Source: Cylindrospermum sp. NIES-4074 (GTDB lineage: Bacteria; Cyanobacteriota; Cyanobacteriia; Cyanobacteriales; Nostocaceae). Taken from it: 64,000 bases of DNA. Made by a program: the position numbers and the translations under genes. The notes under the pieces are model-generated. The model had not been told where the DNA came from. It saw nothing but the letters and a program-made list of their open reading frames with translations, and ran no database searches. Where the stretch lies: contig AP018269.1 in NCBI GenBank assembly GCA_003994795.1, forward strand, positions 4,923,677-4,987,676. The letters are read 5' to 3'. Shown piece after piece: positions 34,317 through 43,029 of the stretch (positions are counted from its first letter, which is position 1; the number at the start of each line of letters is the position of its first letter).

Positions 34317-35048
34317 TCAATTCAGTTCCAGTAGTTTAGTTAAAATAAAAGCTAATGCTGCACTACCTAAAGGAACTGTCAAATTGTCAATACCCAAAAA
34401 AGAAATAGCTTCTAAGGCAGTGGCTATAACTGCTACTAACAGTGATATTACCCAAGTTTGCCAAATGTTTCCTTGTGTTCCTAGTAAAATTAAACTGCTG
34501 ACGATATAGCTAATGGCGGTCATGGTCAAGGAACCTTCCCAGCTTTTTTGGGCCCCAAAGATTTTATACTTATGTTTCCCAAAGCGCTGCCCAATTAAGG
34601 CTGCTAGTCCATCGCCCCAGGCCATAATCATAATGCCTAATGCGGCGTACTGGGGTTGCTGCAAGTGCCAGAACCAAGCAACTAAAATACCAACACTGAC
34701 AGCGTAAAAGAATGTCCCTAAACTCCGGCGTCCAACGCTGTTAATACCGGGGAGAATGGGCAAGATGTAGGACAATAAGGTGATGGCACTCGCTAAAATT
34801 GAAGCTGTAATCCCCACAAATGCGGGAATATCTAGCCACCAAGCGAGCAAAATTACATGACCAGTACCAATATGAACTATTTTCCTCACGATTTCCGGAT
34901 CGCTATTGGTGAAGCGATTTACTCCCCAAGCGATCGCCAGAACAAATAACACCCAAGCTGCGGCGATCGCCTCCGGCGCACCAGGGGTGAACGCAATTTG
35001 CAGCCATAACGGGGGAATAGACTCTAAGCCAGTAAATATACTCAACAA
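34317..35048 (-). CDS. Phytol kinase / diacylglycerol-polyprenol kinase family membrane protein
   Basis: 243 residues with six to seven membrane helices. The family motifs are RKIVHIGTGH near residue 54, WGDGLAALIGQRFGKHKY near 143 and KSWEGS near 168, which match the CTP-dependent phytol kinases (VTE5, Slr1652) and dolichol kinases. In cyanobacteria this activity recycles phytol from chlorophyll for tocopherol and fatty-acid phytyl esters. The gene diverges from yidD with a 58-base gap. Substrate assignment is by family. Confidence 0.85.
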   Translation of the reverse strand: MLSIFTGLESIPPLWLQIAFTPGAPEAIAAAWVLFVLAIAWGVNRFTNSDPEIVRKIVHIGTGHVILLAWWLDIPAFVGITASILASAITLLSYILPILPGINSVGRRSLGTFFYAVSVGILVAWFWHLQQPQYAALGIMIMAWGDGLAALIGQRFGKHKYKIFGAQKSWEGSLTMTAISYIVSSLILLGTQGNIWQTWVISLLVAVIATALEAISFLGIDNLTVPLGSAALAFILTKLLELN

Positions 35049-35106
35049 GGATGCAATTGGGAATTTTTTACTTTCGTTACCACTTTATTAGATTTTAGTG
35101 ACCGGA

Positions 35107-35352
35107 ATGAAACTATTATTGATTTGGCTGATTAAAGGCTATCGTCTATTTATTTCGCCCCTGTTTCCCCCCACTTGTCGCTTTCAACCAACTTGTTCTA
35201 TGTATGCCATTCAAGCAGTTGAAAGGTTTGGTGTCTGGCGCGGTGGCTGGATGGCGACTCGGCGGATTTTGCGCTGTCATCCGTTTCACCCAGGTGGTTA
35301 TGATCCGGTGCCAGAGTTGAAAAAATCATCTTGTTGCGAACACAGCGAATAA
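35107..35352 (+). CDS. yidD: Membrane protein insertion efficiency factor YidD
   Basis: 81 residues from ATG 35107 ([19 protein letters not shown], the usual family opening; an in-frame GTG lies at 35098). The hallmark cysteine pattern [15 protein letters not shown] and the [23 protein letters not shown] segment identify YidD. It is an amphipathic helix protein at the inner face of the cytoplasmic membrane that helps YidC insert proteins. A Cys-rich tail (SSCCEH) ends it. Confidence 0.95.
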   Translation: MKLLLIWLIKGYRLFISPLFPPTCRFQPTCSMYAIQAVERFGVWRGGWMATRRILRCHPFHPGGYDPVPELKKSSCCEHSE

Positions 35353-35404
35353 TAGCAAATTAAGTTAACAGTCCAAATACAAGTATTCCCAATCTAAAGT
35401 TGGC

Positions 35405-36112
35405 ATGAGACCTTATCATCAAATCCAGATTATCGAATGTGGGGAACCACTGGTAGAGATTCCGTTAGAACAGTTTGCGGTGGAATCTCCCCATCCTTAT
35501 GAGAAATTGGGTGCAACCTATGGAGAACATTCCCCTTATTATCTTCGCCAAAGTGTGATTGAGCGGTTGCTGGAAGGGCAAAATTATTTACAATTGCTGC
35601 GTCCTGGGTGGCAGATTCAAATTTTTGATGCTTATCGCCCGGTAGCTGTACAGCAGTTTATGGTAGATTACAGCTTTGCAACTGCGGTTAGAGATAAGGG
35701 ATTAACTGCGGCGGATTTATCACCAAACCAACGCCAAGAGATTTGGCAAGCGGTTTATGAAATTTGGGCTGTACCGAGTTTGGATGCAAAAACTCCTCCT
35801 CCTCACAGTACGGGGGCGGCGGTGGATATTACGCTGGTAGATGATGGGGGGCAAATTGTGGATATGGGTTCGCCAATTGATGAGATGTCGGTGCGATCGC
35901 ATCCCGATTACTATAGCAATAGCGACCAACCCGCAGCACAACAGTATCACGCCCACCGACTGTTGTTACAAGAAGTGATGTCCAAGGCGGGATTTCACCG
36001 CAATCCCAGAGAATGGTGGCATTTTTCCTTTGGTGATCAAATGTGGGCTTGGCAGCATAATCAATCAAATCCAACTCATCCCGTTACAGCAATTTACGGA
36101 CGGCTTGTATAG
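35405..36112 (+). CDS. D-alanyl-D-alanine dipeptidase (M15D, VanX-like)
   Basis: 235 residues. Zinc-site motifs of M15 peptidases are present: the arginine-bearing FDAYRP near 80, HSTGAAVDITL (His and Asp ligands) near 139 and EWWHFSFGD (catalytic Glu and His ligand) near 206. VanX-type enzymes split D-Ala-D-Ala; outside resistance clusters they serve in peptidoglycan recycling, which is the likely role here since no vanH/vanA is near. No signal peptide, so cytosolic. It follows yidD by 52 bases. Confidence 0.88.
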   Translation: MRPYHQIQIIECGEPLVEIPLEQFAVESPHPYEKLGATYGEHSPYYLRQSVIERLLEGQNYLQLLRPGWQIQIFDAYRPVAVQQFMVDYSFATAVRDKGLTAADLSPNQRQEIWQAVYEIWAVPSLDAKTPPPHSTGAAVDITLVDDGGQIVDMGSPIDEMSVRSHPDYYSNSDQPAAQQYHAHRLLLQEVMSKAGFHRNPREWWHFSFGDQMWAWQHNQSNPTHPVTAIYGRLV

Positions 36113-36120
36113 TTGCGTTA

Positions 36121-36594
36121 CTAGGCATCCTGAGGATTTAGTTCCCTCAACTCGTCGGTGGTGTACGTTCCTATAGGACTCCAAACTAAATAAGGAAGAA
36201 GTAACAACGTTGCTAGTCCAGAAATTGGTAAAACGCAGATGGCGAGAACAATGGCTGTAATCATTCCCGCTAGCCCAATAATTTCTCCGGCTTTGAGGCT
36301 GCGAAATCTCAGCATCAGCGGGATGTAAGCGACGGTGATTATTTCCACCAAAAGGTATAAACCCATTAGCAACCAGGTAATTATGCTGCCGGGATTGTTT
36401 TCCCAAACCATATAAGCTGAAGCGGCACCGCAGATGAAAATTATCATCCAGATGAGAGGGATTAGCTGTTCAAAAACTAGCCACCGGGGGCGACTTAATT
36501 TGGTAAACCATCTCACATCCCGTGGGGTTATGAAGAAACTACCAAAGGCAATTAAAAAAGTTACAGCCCCAATTACCACCCAAGATTGCATCAT
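36121..36594 (-). CDS. TspO/MBR family protein, copy 1
   Basis: 157 residues, five membrane helices. Family signs are the Trp/Pro-rich first loop (PRWLVFEQLIPLIW), W in IIFICGAASAYMVWE and LLLLPYLVWSPIGTY in helix five. TspO proteins bind tetrapyrroles and are linked to stress and porphyrin handling. AAGGA precedes the ATG. It lies 8 bases from the stop of the convergent dipeptidase gene. A paralogue lies next to it. Confidence 0.8.
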   Translation of the reverse strand: MMQSWVVIGAVTFLIAFGSFFITPRDVRWFTKLSRPRWLVFEQLIPLIWMIIFICGAASAYMVWENNPGSIITWLLMGLYLLVEIITVAYIPLMLRFRSLKAGEIIGLAGMITAIVLAICVLPISGLATLLLLPYLVWSPIGTYTTDELRELNPQDA

Positions 36595-36682
36595 TTTGCT
36601 TCCTTGCCTGTGTATTTTGTCAAGTCCTACACTGCAAGTTTGATGATTTAAGGTATGGTTTTAATCAGTCACAGGTGGGAAT

Positions 36683-37156
36683 TTAAGCATCTTCAGGGTT
36701 AAGACGACTCATCTCCCAAGTGGTATAGGTGCCGATAGGACTCCACAGCAAATAAGGAAGTAATAACAATGCTGCCCAACCAGAGATAGGTAAGACTGCG
36801 AGTGTGATTAAAGCACAGATCATGAATCCTGTAGCGCCAATAATTGTACCCACTTTGAGACTATGAAATCGGCACATGACAGGGGTGTAGGCAATGGTAA
36901 AAATTTCTAGCAATACGTAGAAAGCCATCATTAACCAAGTAGCGCTGTTTCCTGGGTTATGTTCCCAGACAATATAAGCTGACCAAGCACCACAGATAAA
37001 TATCGTTGTCCAAATTAGGGGAATTGCGGCCTCAAAAGTTAGCCATCTGGGTCTTCGTAAGCGCTGGAACCATTGGCGATCGCTTGGCGTAATCAAATTA
37101 GCTGCTAAGGCAACCACAAAAGCCACAGCCCCAATCCCCATCCAAGATTTAATCAT
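36683..37156 (-). CDS. TspO/MBR family protein, copy 2
   Basis: 157 residues, the same length as and clearly homologous to the gene at 36121 (shared ITP-x-D-x-x-WF, RPRWL, LLLLPYLxWSPIGTYTT, LNPxDA ending). The pair arose by tandem duplication, is 88 bases apart and likely co-transcribed, this one first. Five membrane helices. Divergence is moderate, so the two have probably separated in function. Confidence 0.8.
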   Translation of the reverse strand: MIKSWMGIGAVAFVVALAANLITPSDRQWFQRLRRPRWLTFEAAIPLIWTTIFICGAWSAYIVWEHNPGNSATWLMMAFYVLLEIFTIAYTPVMCRFHSLKVGTIIGATGFMICALITLAVLPISGWAALLLLPYLLWSPIGTYTTWEMSRLNPEDA

Positions 37157-37406
37157 ATTGCCTTATCCTTTGCAATCTGCCAATAACGACAGCATTCTGC
37201 TATTGCTGCCCATACCTTCAATATCACGCATTCTGGCATGATTTAGATTAACTAAGATTCCGCCGACAGGATGGATAGTGGTTGACTGGTTGTGTGATGT
37301 TATTCCCGAAGATATGCAGTGATTCTGTCTGTGGGTGGGGTTATGGAGTCAGGCGATGGAAATATTCTTTGTAAGTGCGGGATAAGCCAAGCAAACGGGA
37401 ACACAT

Positions 37407-37976
37407 ATGCAAACTGAATCGGAAGTGCGATCGCTAGCACCAACAATGCAAGGAATTGCTAAGACTATTCGCCTCACTGGCTGGATTACCTTGTGGGTAC
37501 AATTGGGACTAGCAATGGTTTCTAGTTTAGCTTTGTTGTTTGCAGCTACCGGTCGTCGCTTTGCTCAACAAACAAATACAGGTTTGGGAGTAGGGATATT
37601 TTGGGCTGTGTGCGGAATTGTGGTGTTATTATTTAGCGTGTATTGGGATTTTCGTTACACTCAAATTGGTAAAAAATTAGCAAATCCTAACCCGGCTCTA
37701 CATCCTAGCAAGGCAGATACTATTCGAGCTATCCGATTGGGAATTATGGTGAGTTTACTGGGGATATTATTAACCATCTTGGGAGGGAGCGCAACGGTGG
37801 GAGTGCTAGTGGCAAAATCTATTTCCCAAACTCCCGGAGTGGCAATCACTAACCCCTACAGAACTATACGCGCCCTAGATGTGTTTGTGATGGTGGCAAA
37901 TATCTACGGAATTGCAGCGCATTTTGCAGGAACTGTGGCTTCGATATGGTTGCTAGAACGAGTCCATCAACACTAA
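37407..37976 (+). CDS. DUF3611 family membrane protein
   Basis: 189 residues with four membrane helices (about 25-45, 62-82, 108-134, 158-182). The segment GITKTIRLTGWITLWVQLGL-like opening (here AKTIRLTGWITLWVQLG) and NPNPALHPSKADTIRAIRLG match DUF3611, a family confined to cyanobacteria and plastids. It is unstudied as far as I know; thylakoid or envelope location is likely. Start ATG 37407. Confidence 0.8.
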   Translation: MQTESEVRSLAPTMQGIAKTIRLTGWITLWVQLGLAMVSSLALLFAATGRRFAQQTNTGLGVGIFWAVCGIVVLLFSVYWDFRYTQIGKKLANPNPALHPSKADTIRAIRLGIMVSLLGILLTILGGSATVGVLVAKSISQTPGVAITNPYRTIRALDVFVMVANIYGIAAHFAGTVASIWLLERVHQH

Positions 37977-38130
37977 ATTGTAGGTTGGGTTGAGGGACGT
38001 TCGCGTAGCGTGCCGGAGGCATAACCCAACATTTCTCATTGATATAACTAATATTATGTTTGGTTAATCACTTATAATTAAAGTAGGTTGGGGAACCCCC
38101 GGACAAGAGTGGCTCCCCAGCCTACACAAG
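37977..38130. repeat. Two inverted-repeat units after DUF3611
   Basis: TAGGTTGGGTT (37981) pairs with AACCCAACA (about 38023) around a CGTAGCGTGCCGG REP-like core. A second stem GTAGGTTGGGGA (38083-38094) pairs with TCCCCAGCCTAC (38114-38125) with one mismatch. Both may stop transcripts. Confidence 0.55.
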
Positions 38131-38170
38131 TATTTCTATCTCATACGTTGATATTAAAAGATTAAATCAT

Positions 38171-38419
38171 GTGCAGTATCAAATAGAATTTAAGCCTAAA
38201 GCTATTAAAGATTTACAGCAGCTTCCTGTGAATATTAGAGAGCGAATTATCAGTAAAATTGATGCAATGCAAGATAATTTACAGGGTGATGTAAAACATC
38301 TAACTAACTTTACACCAGAATATCGTTTAAGGGTTAGTGATTTTCGGGTGTTGTTTGAATTAGAGGAAGAGACTATAATGATTTATAGGGTTAAGCATCG
38401 TAGTAAAGCTTATGAATAA
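38171..38419 (+). CDS. RelE/ParE family toxin
   Basis: 82 residues from GTG 38171. The ParE/RelE fold is seen in YQIEFKPKAIKDLQQLP, LTNFTPEYRLRVSDFRVLFE and the closing IYRVKHRSKAYE, with the basic residues R/K used by RelE-like mRNA interferases (R61, R65, H76, R77). Toxin first and antitoxin second (14-base gap) is the HigBA/RelBE-reverse order common in cyanobacteria. Confidence 0.88.
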   Translation: MQYQIEFKPKAIKDLQQLPVNIRERIISKIDAMQDNLQGDVKHLTNFTPEYRLRVSDFRVLFELEEETIMIYRVKHRSKAYE

Positions 38420-38433
38420 AAGGAGATAAACAA

Positions 38434-38631
38434 ATGATTGAATTACATCCTGAATTTTTAACGAAAAATGGACAAAAGGAATTTGCTATTTTACCTTATG
38501 AGGAGTTTCTGAAAATTCAGGAATTGTTAGAAGACTTAGAAGATTTAAAAGACTTGAGAGAAGCAAAACAAGAAGAAAAAAATAGTCCTTCTATAGCTTT
38601 AGATGAAGTAAAGAAGATGTTAATATTTTGA
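38434..38631 (+). CDS. Antitoxin partner of the RelE/ParE toxin
   Basis: 65 residues, strongly acidic, with AAAGGAG seven bases before the ATG. The N-terminal half (HPEFLTKNGQKEFAILPYEEFLKIQELLEDL) is like the Phd/YefM-type beta-helix domain, and the acidic C-terminal helix should wrap the toxin. It probably represses its own promoter with the toxin. Confidence 0.82.
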   Translation: MIELHPEFLTKNGQKEFAILPYEEFLKIQELLEDLEDLKDLREAKQEEKNSPSIALDEVKKMLIF

Positions 38632-38747
38632 GTTGTATGTTGGGTTTTGTCCCTAAATCCAACCCACGAACTACTTCTATAATTGACTGAAAGTAAAATA
38701 CCTGATATTTTGGAGTAGCATGGAGTAATACCATAGACAGAAAATCT

Positions 38748-38840
38748 ATGAATAATCTCTTACAACAAGCGTTTGCTGTCGTTTCACAGCTACCTGAAGC
38801 CGAACAGAATGCGATCGCACAACTGATTAAACACCTATAG
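38748..38840 (+). pseudogene. Truncated antitoxin-like gene
   Basis: ATG to TAG, 30 codons. The product begins NNLLQQAFAVVSQLP and EAEQNAIAQLI, the usual N-terminus of a large cyanobacterial antitoxin family that normally runs to 70-90 residues. Here a stop follows at once, so this is a broken remnant. No toxin follows it. Confidence 0.55.
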
Positions 38841-38887
38841 ATTTTATGCAATTTGCTGGGATTGCTAGGGTTGAAGACAGCATGATT

Positions 38888-39076
38888 TTAACAACGCGAT
38901 CGCAGCAAAGATAAAAATTCCGCCAAATCAACTAATCCTTCAGCTTCCTGTCTTTCTGCTAAAGTCAATACCTCACCAGCATCTTGACGATCTAATAAAA
39001 ATTGTAACCGCGCTTGAACAGCTTCAGGAAGTTGAAAATAAGCTAAGTTAACGGGAATCTCAATTACTTCAGGCAT
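38888..39076 (-). CDS. Small antitoxin-like protein, probably orphan
   Basis: 62 residues from ATG 39076 after AGGGAAA. The sequence (PEVIEIPVNLAYFQLP, LDRQDAGEVLTLAERQEAEGL and VDLAEFLSLLR) matches a widespread cyanobacterial small protein that usually precedes an HNH-endonuclease-like partner. Here the last codons read RSRC then stop, and no partner follows, so the pair has been broken. Frame upstream of 39076 is open but lacks signals. Confidence 0.7.
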   Translation of the reverse strand: MPEVIEIPVNLAYFQLPEAVQARLQFLLDRQDAGEVLTLAERQEAEGLVDLAEFLSLLRSRC

Positions 39077-39237
39077 ATAATTTTTCCCTACACTTGCCAA
39101 TTGAAAAAATCTGTAGTCTATCGTCTGAAAGTGTGACTGTAAATAACTTGTCGGTAGAGTGCTCGCCCAAACGCACCCTACAATCATACCATCTTCTATA
39201 ATTGATCAAATAACCTGCACACTTTAGGCATGAGACT

Positions 39238-42120
39238 GTGACAGAAACCGGAAAATACAAAGATACTGTAAAGCTACCCAAGACTAAGTTTGATATGCGG
39301 GCTAACGCTAGCAAGCGGGAACCCGAAATCCAGAAATTCTGGGAAGAAAACCAGATTTATTCTCAGCTTTCGCAAAATAACCCCGGCGAATTATTTATAC
39401 TGCACGATGGGCCTCCCTACGCTAACGGCTCGTTGCATATTGGTCATGCCTTAAATAAGATTCTCAAAGATATTATTAACCGTTACCAATTACTTAAAGG
39501 GCGTAAAGTTCGCTACGTTCCTGGCTGGGATTGTCACGGATTGCCAATTGAGTTGAAAGTTCTGCAAAATATGAAATCAGCAGAACGGCAAAATTTGACG
39601 CCGTTGCAATTGCGACAAAAGGCTAAGGAATTCGCCCTCAATACGGTGAATGACCAACGCGAAAGCTTTAAGCGTTATGGTGTTTGGGGTGACTGGGATA
39701 ACCCTTATTTGACGCTGAAGCCGGAATATGAAGCAGCACAAATTGGCGTTTTCGGGCAGATGTTCTTAAAAGGTTACATCTATCGCGGTTTGAAGCCAGT
39801 TCACTGGAGTCCCAGTTCTAAAACTGCTTTGGCTGAGGCGGAGTTAGAATATCCTGAAGGTCACACTTCCCGCAGTATTTATGCTGCTTTTCCGGTGACG
39901 GGGGTTTCTGAGGCGTTGAAATCAAGTTTGGCGGCATATCTGCCGGATTTGGGTGTGGCTATCTGGACTACTACTCCTTGGACTATTCCGGGGAATTTAG
40001 CTGTGGCTGTGAATGCAGATTTGCAGTATGCGGTGGTGGAGGTGTCACGCAGAGACGCAGAGGCGCAACAGGAATACAAGTATCTGATTGTGGCGGCTGA
40101 TTTGGTGGAAAGTTTATCTGCAAAGCTGGAAACCGAGTTAACCGTAAAAGCCACATTTAAAGGGAAGGATTTAGAACATACTACTTACCGTCATTCTCTG
40201 TTTGATAGGGAAAGTCCGGTGGTTGTGGGTGGTGATTATATTACGACTGATTCGGGTACGGGGCTGGTACATACTGCTCCCGGTCATGGTCAAGAAGATT
40301 ACATTGTGGGACAGCGTTATGGTTTGCCTATCCTTGCGCCTGTTGATGATAATGGTAATTTCACGGCTGAGGCGGGTAAATTTGTTGGCTTAAATGTGCT
40401 GGGTGATGGAAATCAGGCGGTGATTGATGCGCTGACTGAGGCGGGTTCTTTGTTGAAGGAGGAAGCTTATCAACACAAGTATCCTTATGATTGGCGGACG
40501 AAGAAACCAACGATTTTCCGGGCGACTGAACAATGGTTTGCTTCGGTGGAGGGATTTCGGGAAGCTGCACTAAATGCGATCGCCTCCGTAAGATGGATTC
40601 CTGCTCAAGGTGAAAACCGCATTACCCCAATGATAGCAGAACGTTCTGATTGGTGCATCTCCCGTCAGCGCAGTTGGGGCGTACCTATTCCGGTGTTTTA
40701 TGATGAAACCACGGGGGAAGTATTGCTAAACGCGGAAATTATCAACCACGTGCAAGCAATTATCGCTGAAAAGGGTTCTGATGCTTGGTGGGAACTGTCG
40801 GTTGAGGAATTGTTACCAGAACAATACCGCAACAATGGCAAGACTTACCGCAGAGGTACAGATACAATGGATGTCTGGTTTGATTCTGGCTCATCTTGGG
40901 CAGCAGTTGCCAAGCAGCGTCCTGAATTGCGCTATCCTGCTGATATTTACTTGGAAGGTTCAGATCAACATCGCGGCTGGTTCCAGTCCAGTTTGCTGAC
41001 TAGTGTAGCAGTTAACGGCATTGCACCTTACAAAACAGTGTTAACTCACGGTTTCGCGGTGGATGAACAAGGGAAAAAGATGAGTAAATCGGTGGGGAAT
41101 GTGGTTGATCCCCAGTTGATTCTTCAGGGTGGAAAAGACCAGAAAAAAGAACCCGCTTATGGTGCAGATGTGCTGCGGTTGTGGGTGTCGTCGGTTGATT
41201 ATTCCTCTGATGTGCGTTTGGGAAGCAATATCATTAAGCAACTGGCAGATGTGCGGAATAAAATTCGCAATACGGCGCGGTTCTTGTTGGGTAGCTTGGA
41301 TGATTTTAACCCAGAAACAGATGCAGTACCTTTTGAGGAATTGCCAGAACTGGATAAATATATGCTGCACCGCATCCGTGAGGTGTTTAATGAGGTGACG
41401 GAAGCTTTTGACAGTTTCCAATTCTTCCGCTTTTTCCAAACGGTGCAGAATTTCTGCGTGGTGGATTTATCCAACTTCTATTTAGACGTGGCGAAGGATA
41501 GACTGTATATCAGTTATGAAGATGCTTTCCGTCGTCGCAGCTGTCAAACGGTGTTACAGATTGCCTTAGAGAACTTAGCAAAAGCGATCGCACCTGTATT
41601 ATGTCACATGGCAGAAGATATCTGGCAATTTATCCCCTACAAAACACCGTATAAATCAGTGTTCGAGGCTGGTTGGGTACAGTTAGAGGATAAATGGGAA
41701 AATCCAGATTTGGCAGAGTTTTGGGAAGCACTGCGTCAACTCCGCACTGATGTTAATAAGGTGTTAGAACAAGCCAGGGTGGAAAAAATGATTGGTTCTT
41801 CCCTAGAAGCGAAAGCCTTGATTTATGTACCTCACGAACAGTTAGGTGCTGCTATCAAAGCCTTTAACCCTGTTAGCGGTAACGGAATTGACGAACTGCG
41901 GTATTTATTCCTAACTTCTCAGGTGGAAATATTAGATGCTGCTGACGCACTGCAAGGGGTGAAATATACGACGCAGACAGAGGACTGGTATATTGGGATA
42001 GTGAAAGCAGAGGGGCAAAAGTGCGATCGCTGTTGGAACTATTCTACCCATGTTGGCGAATCTGCTGAACACCCGTTACTTTGTGAACGTTGCATCCCCG
42101 CCTTAGCTGGCGAATTTTAA
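39238..42120 (+). CDS. ileS: Isoleucyl-tRNA synthetase
   Basis: 960 residues from GTG 39238. Class I motifs are HIGH in GSLHIGHALNK (67-70) and KMSKS in GKKMSKSVGN (about 611-615). An editing domain lies between (about 200-400, with GTGLVHTAPGHG). The C-terminal zinc finger CDRCWNYS and CERC (about 927-955) is that of bacterial type-1 IleRS. Function: charging of tRNA-Ile in the cytosol. No T-box leader is visible upstream, as expected for cyanobacteria. Confidence 0.98.
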   Translation: MTETGKYKDTVKLPKTKFDMRANASKREPEIQKFWEENQIYSQLSQNNPGELFILHDGPPYANGSLHIGHALNKILKDIINRYQLLKGRKVRYVPGWDCHGLPIELKVLQNMKSAERQNLTPLQLRQKAKEFALNTVNDQRESFKRYGVWGDWDNPYLTLKPEYEAAQIGVFGQMFLKGYIYRGLKPVHWSPSSKTALAEAELEYPEGHTSRSIYAAFPVTGVSEALKSSLAAYLPDLGVAIWTTTPWTIPGNLAVAVNADLQYAVVEVSRRDAEAQQEYKYLIVAADLVESLSAKLETELTVKATFKGKDLEHTTYRHSLFDRESPVVVGGDYITTDSGTGLVHTAPGHGQEDYIVGQRYGLPILAPVDDNGNFTAEAGKFVGLNVLGDGNQAVIDALTEAGSLLKEEAYQHKYPYDWRTKKPTIFRATEQWFASVEGFREAALNAIASVRWIPAQGENRITPMIAERSDWCISRQRSWGVPIPVFYDETTGEVLLNAEIINHVQAIIAEKGSDAWWELSVEELLPEQYRNNGKTYRRGTDTMDVWFDSGSSWAAVAKQRPELRYPADIYLEGSDQHRGWFQSSLLTSVAVNGIAPYKTVLTHGFAVDEQGKKMSKSVGNVVDPQLILQGGKDQKKEPAYGADVLRLWVSSVDYSSDVRLGSNIIKQLADVRNKIRNTARFLLGSLDDFNPETDAVPFEELPELDKYMLHRIREVFNEVTEAFDSFQFFRFFQTVQNFCVVDLSNFYLDVAKDRLYISYEDAFRRRSCQTVLQIALENLAKAIAPVLCHMAEDIWQFIPYKTPYKSVFEAGWVQLEDKWENPDLAEFWEALRQLRTDVNKVLEQARVEKMIGSSLEAKALIYVPHEQLGAAIKAFNPVSGNGIDELRYLFLTSQVEILDAADALQGVKYTTQTEDWYIGIVKAEGQKCDRCWNYSTHVGESAEHPLLCERCIPALAGEF

Positions 42121-42126
42121 CCCGTA

Positions 42127-42173
42127 GAGCAGGCGTCTCGCCTGCTCACTCTGGACAGGCGAGACGCCTGTCC
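42127..42173. terminator. Double hairpin after ileS
   Basis: Two perfect 9-bp stems with 3-base loops follow the ileS stop: GAGCAGGCG-TCT-CGCCTGCTC (42127-42147) and GGACAGGCG-AGA-CGCCTGTCC (42153-42173). Their cores are also complementary to each other. This is a strong stop for transcription or a REP pair. Confidence 0.6.
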
Positions 42174-42227
42174 TACGCTTTCAAATATGCCAAAATTAGA
42201 TAAACCGCACGGTTAACGGAGAATATT

Positions 42228-42788
42228 ATGACCGTAACCACCGCCAAATGGAGTCTAGAAGACTATCACCGCATGATTGAAATTGGTCTTTTAGAAAGTC
42301 GTCACGTTGAGCTATTGAACGGAGAAATTGTTAATATGCCACCAGAGGGGCCGGAACACGCCCAACTTAGCACAGATGCAGCTGACTACCTGCGAGAACT
42401 CCTAACTCAAAAAGCACTAGTGCGCGATGCTAAACCCATTACCATCCCAGAAAGCAATTCTGAACCAGAACCAGATTTAGCAATTGTCGAACCAAACCGC
42501 GCTATTTATCGAACCCGTCACCCTTACCCAGAAAACATTTTTTGGCTAATTGAATATGCTAATAGCAGTTTAAGCAAAGATTTAGACACCAAACGCAAAA
42601 TCTATGCAACTGCTGGAATTCCAGAACATTGGGTTGTAGACTTAAAACATCACCAAGTGAAAATCCTGCGTCAACCAGCCGATGGTGATTATCGCTCAGA
42701 AATTACCTTAACAGAGGGAGAAATCAGTCCCTTAGCGTTTCCAGAAATTACCATATCTGTACAGCAATTGTTGAAAGGGGAATGTTAG
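42228..42788 (+). CDS. Uma2 family (DUF820) endonuclease-like protein
   Basis: 186 residues with GGAG before the ATG. The restriction-endonuclease-like core is PEPDLAIVEP (Asp), then FWLIEYANSSLSKDLDTKRKIYATAGIPEHWVVD with Glu-x-x and Lys of the PD-(D/E)xK pattern. The family is hugely expanded in cyanobacteria and its biological role is unclear. Not linked to neighbours. Confidence 0.88.
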   Translation: MTVTTAKWSLEDYHRMIEIGLLESRHVELLNGEIVNMPPEGPEHAQLSTDAADYLRELLTQKALVRDAKPITIPESNSEPEPDLAIVEPNRAIYRTRHPYPENIFWLIEYANSSLSKDLDTKRKIYATAGIPEHWVVDLKHHQVKILRQPADGDYRSEITLTEGEISPLAFPEITISVQQLLKGEC

Positions 42789-42840
42789 AAATAAATGTAG
42801 AGACATTAGATGCAACATCTCTACATTTTCCCCTCTCATA

Positions 42841-43014
42841 CCCTTTCTCTTAAAAGTTGATACACATAATTGATATTAGCCCCCCTTTTTAAGGGGAGCC
42901 ACTGCTCGACTAGGGTTTCCCGGCTTAAAACCATTTCTCTTAAAGCTTGATACACATGATTGATATTAGCCCCCCTTTTTAAGGGGGGTTGGGGGGATCT
43001 CATTTGTAGGGAAT
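42841..43014 (+). repeat. Dispersed CCCCCCTTTTTAAGGGG repeat, two copies
   Basis: Two direct copies with 90-base period (from 42841 and 42931) share TTTCTCTTAAA-G-TTGATACACAT, TTGATATTAGC and CCCCCCTTTTTAAGGGG. A third is at about 57380-57435, and the same GC-rich core is inside the coding repeat at 45145-45444. Confidence 0.8.
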
Positions 43015-43029
43015 TGCTATCAGCACTAT

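Noticed and set aside
39077-39237. T-box or other tRNA-sensing leader before ileS
   Set aside because: No T-box sequence or specifier stem seen, and cyanobacteria do not normally use it.
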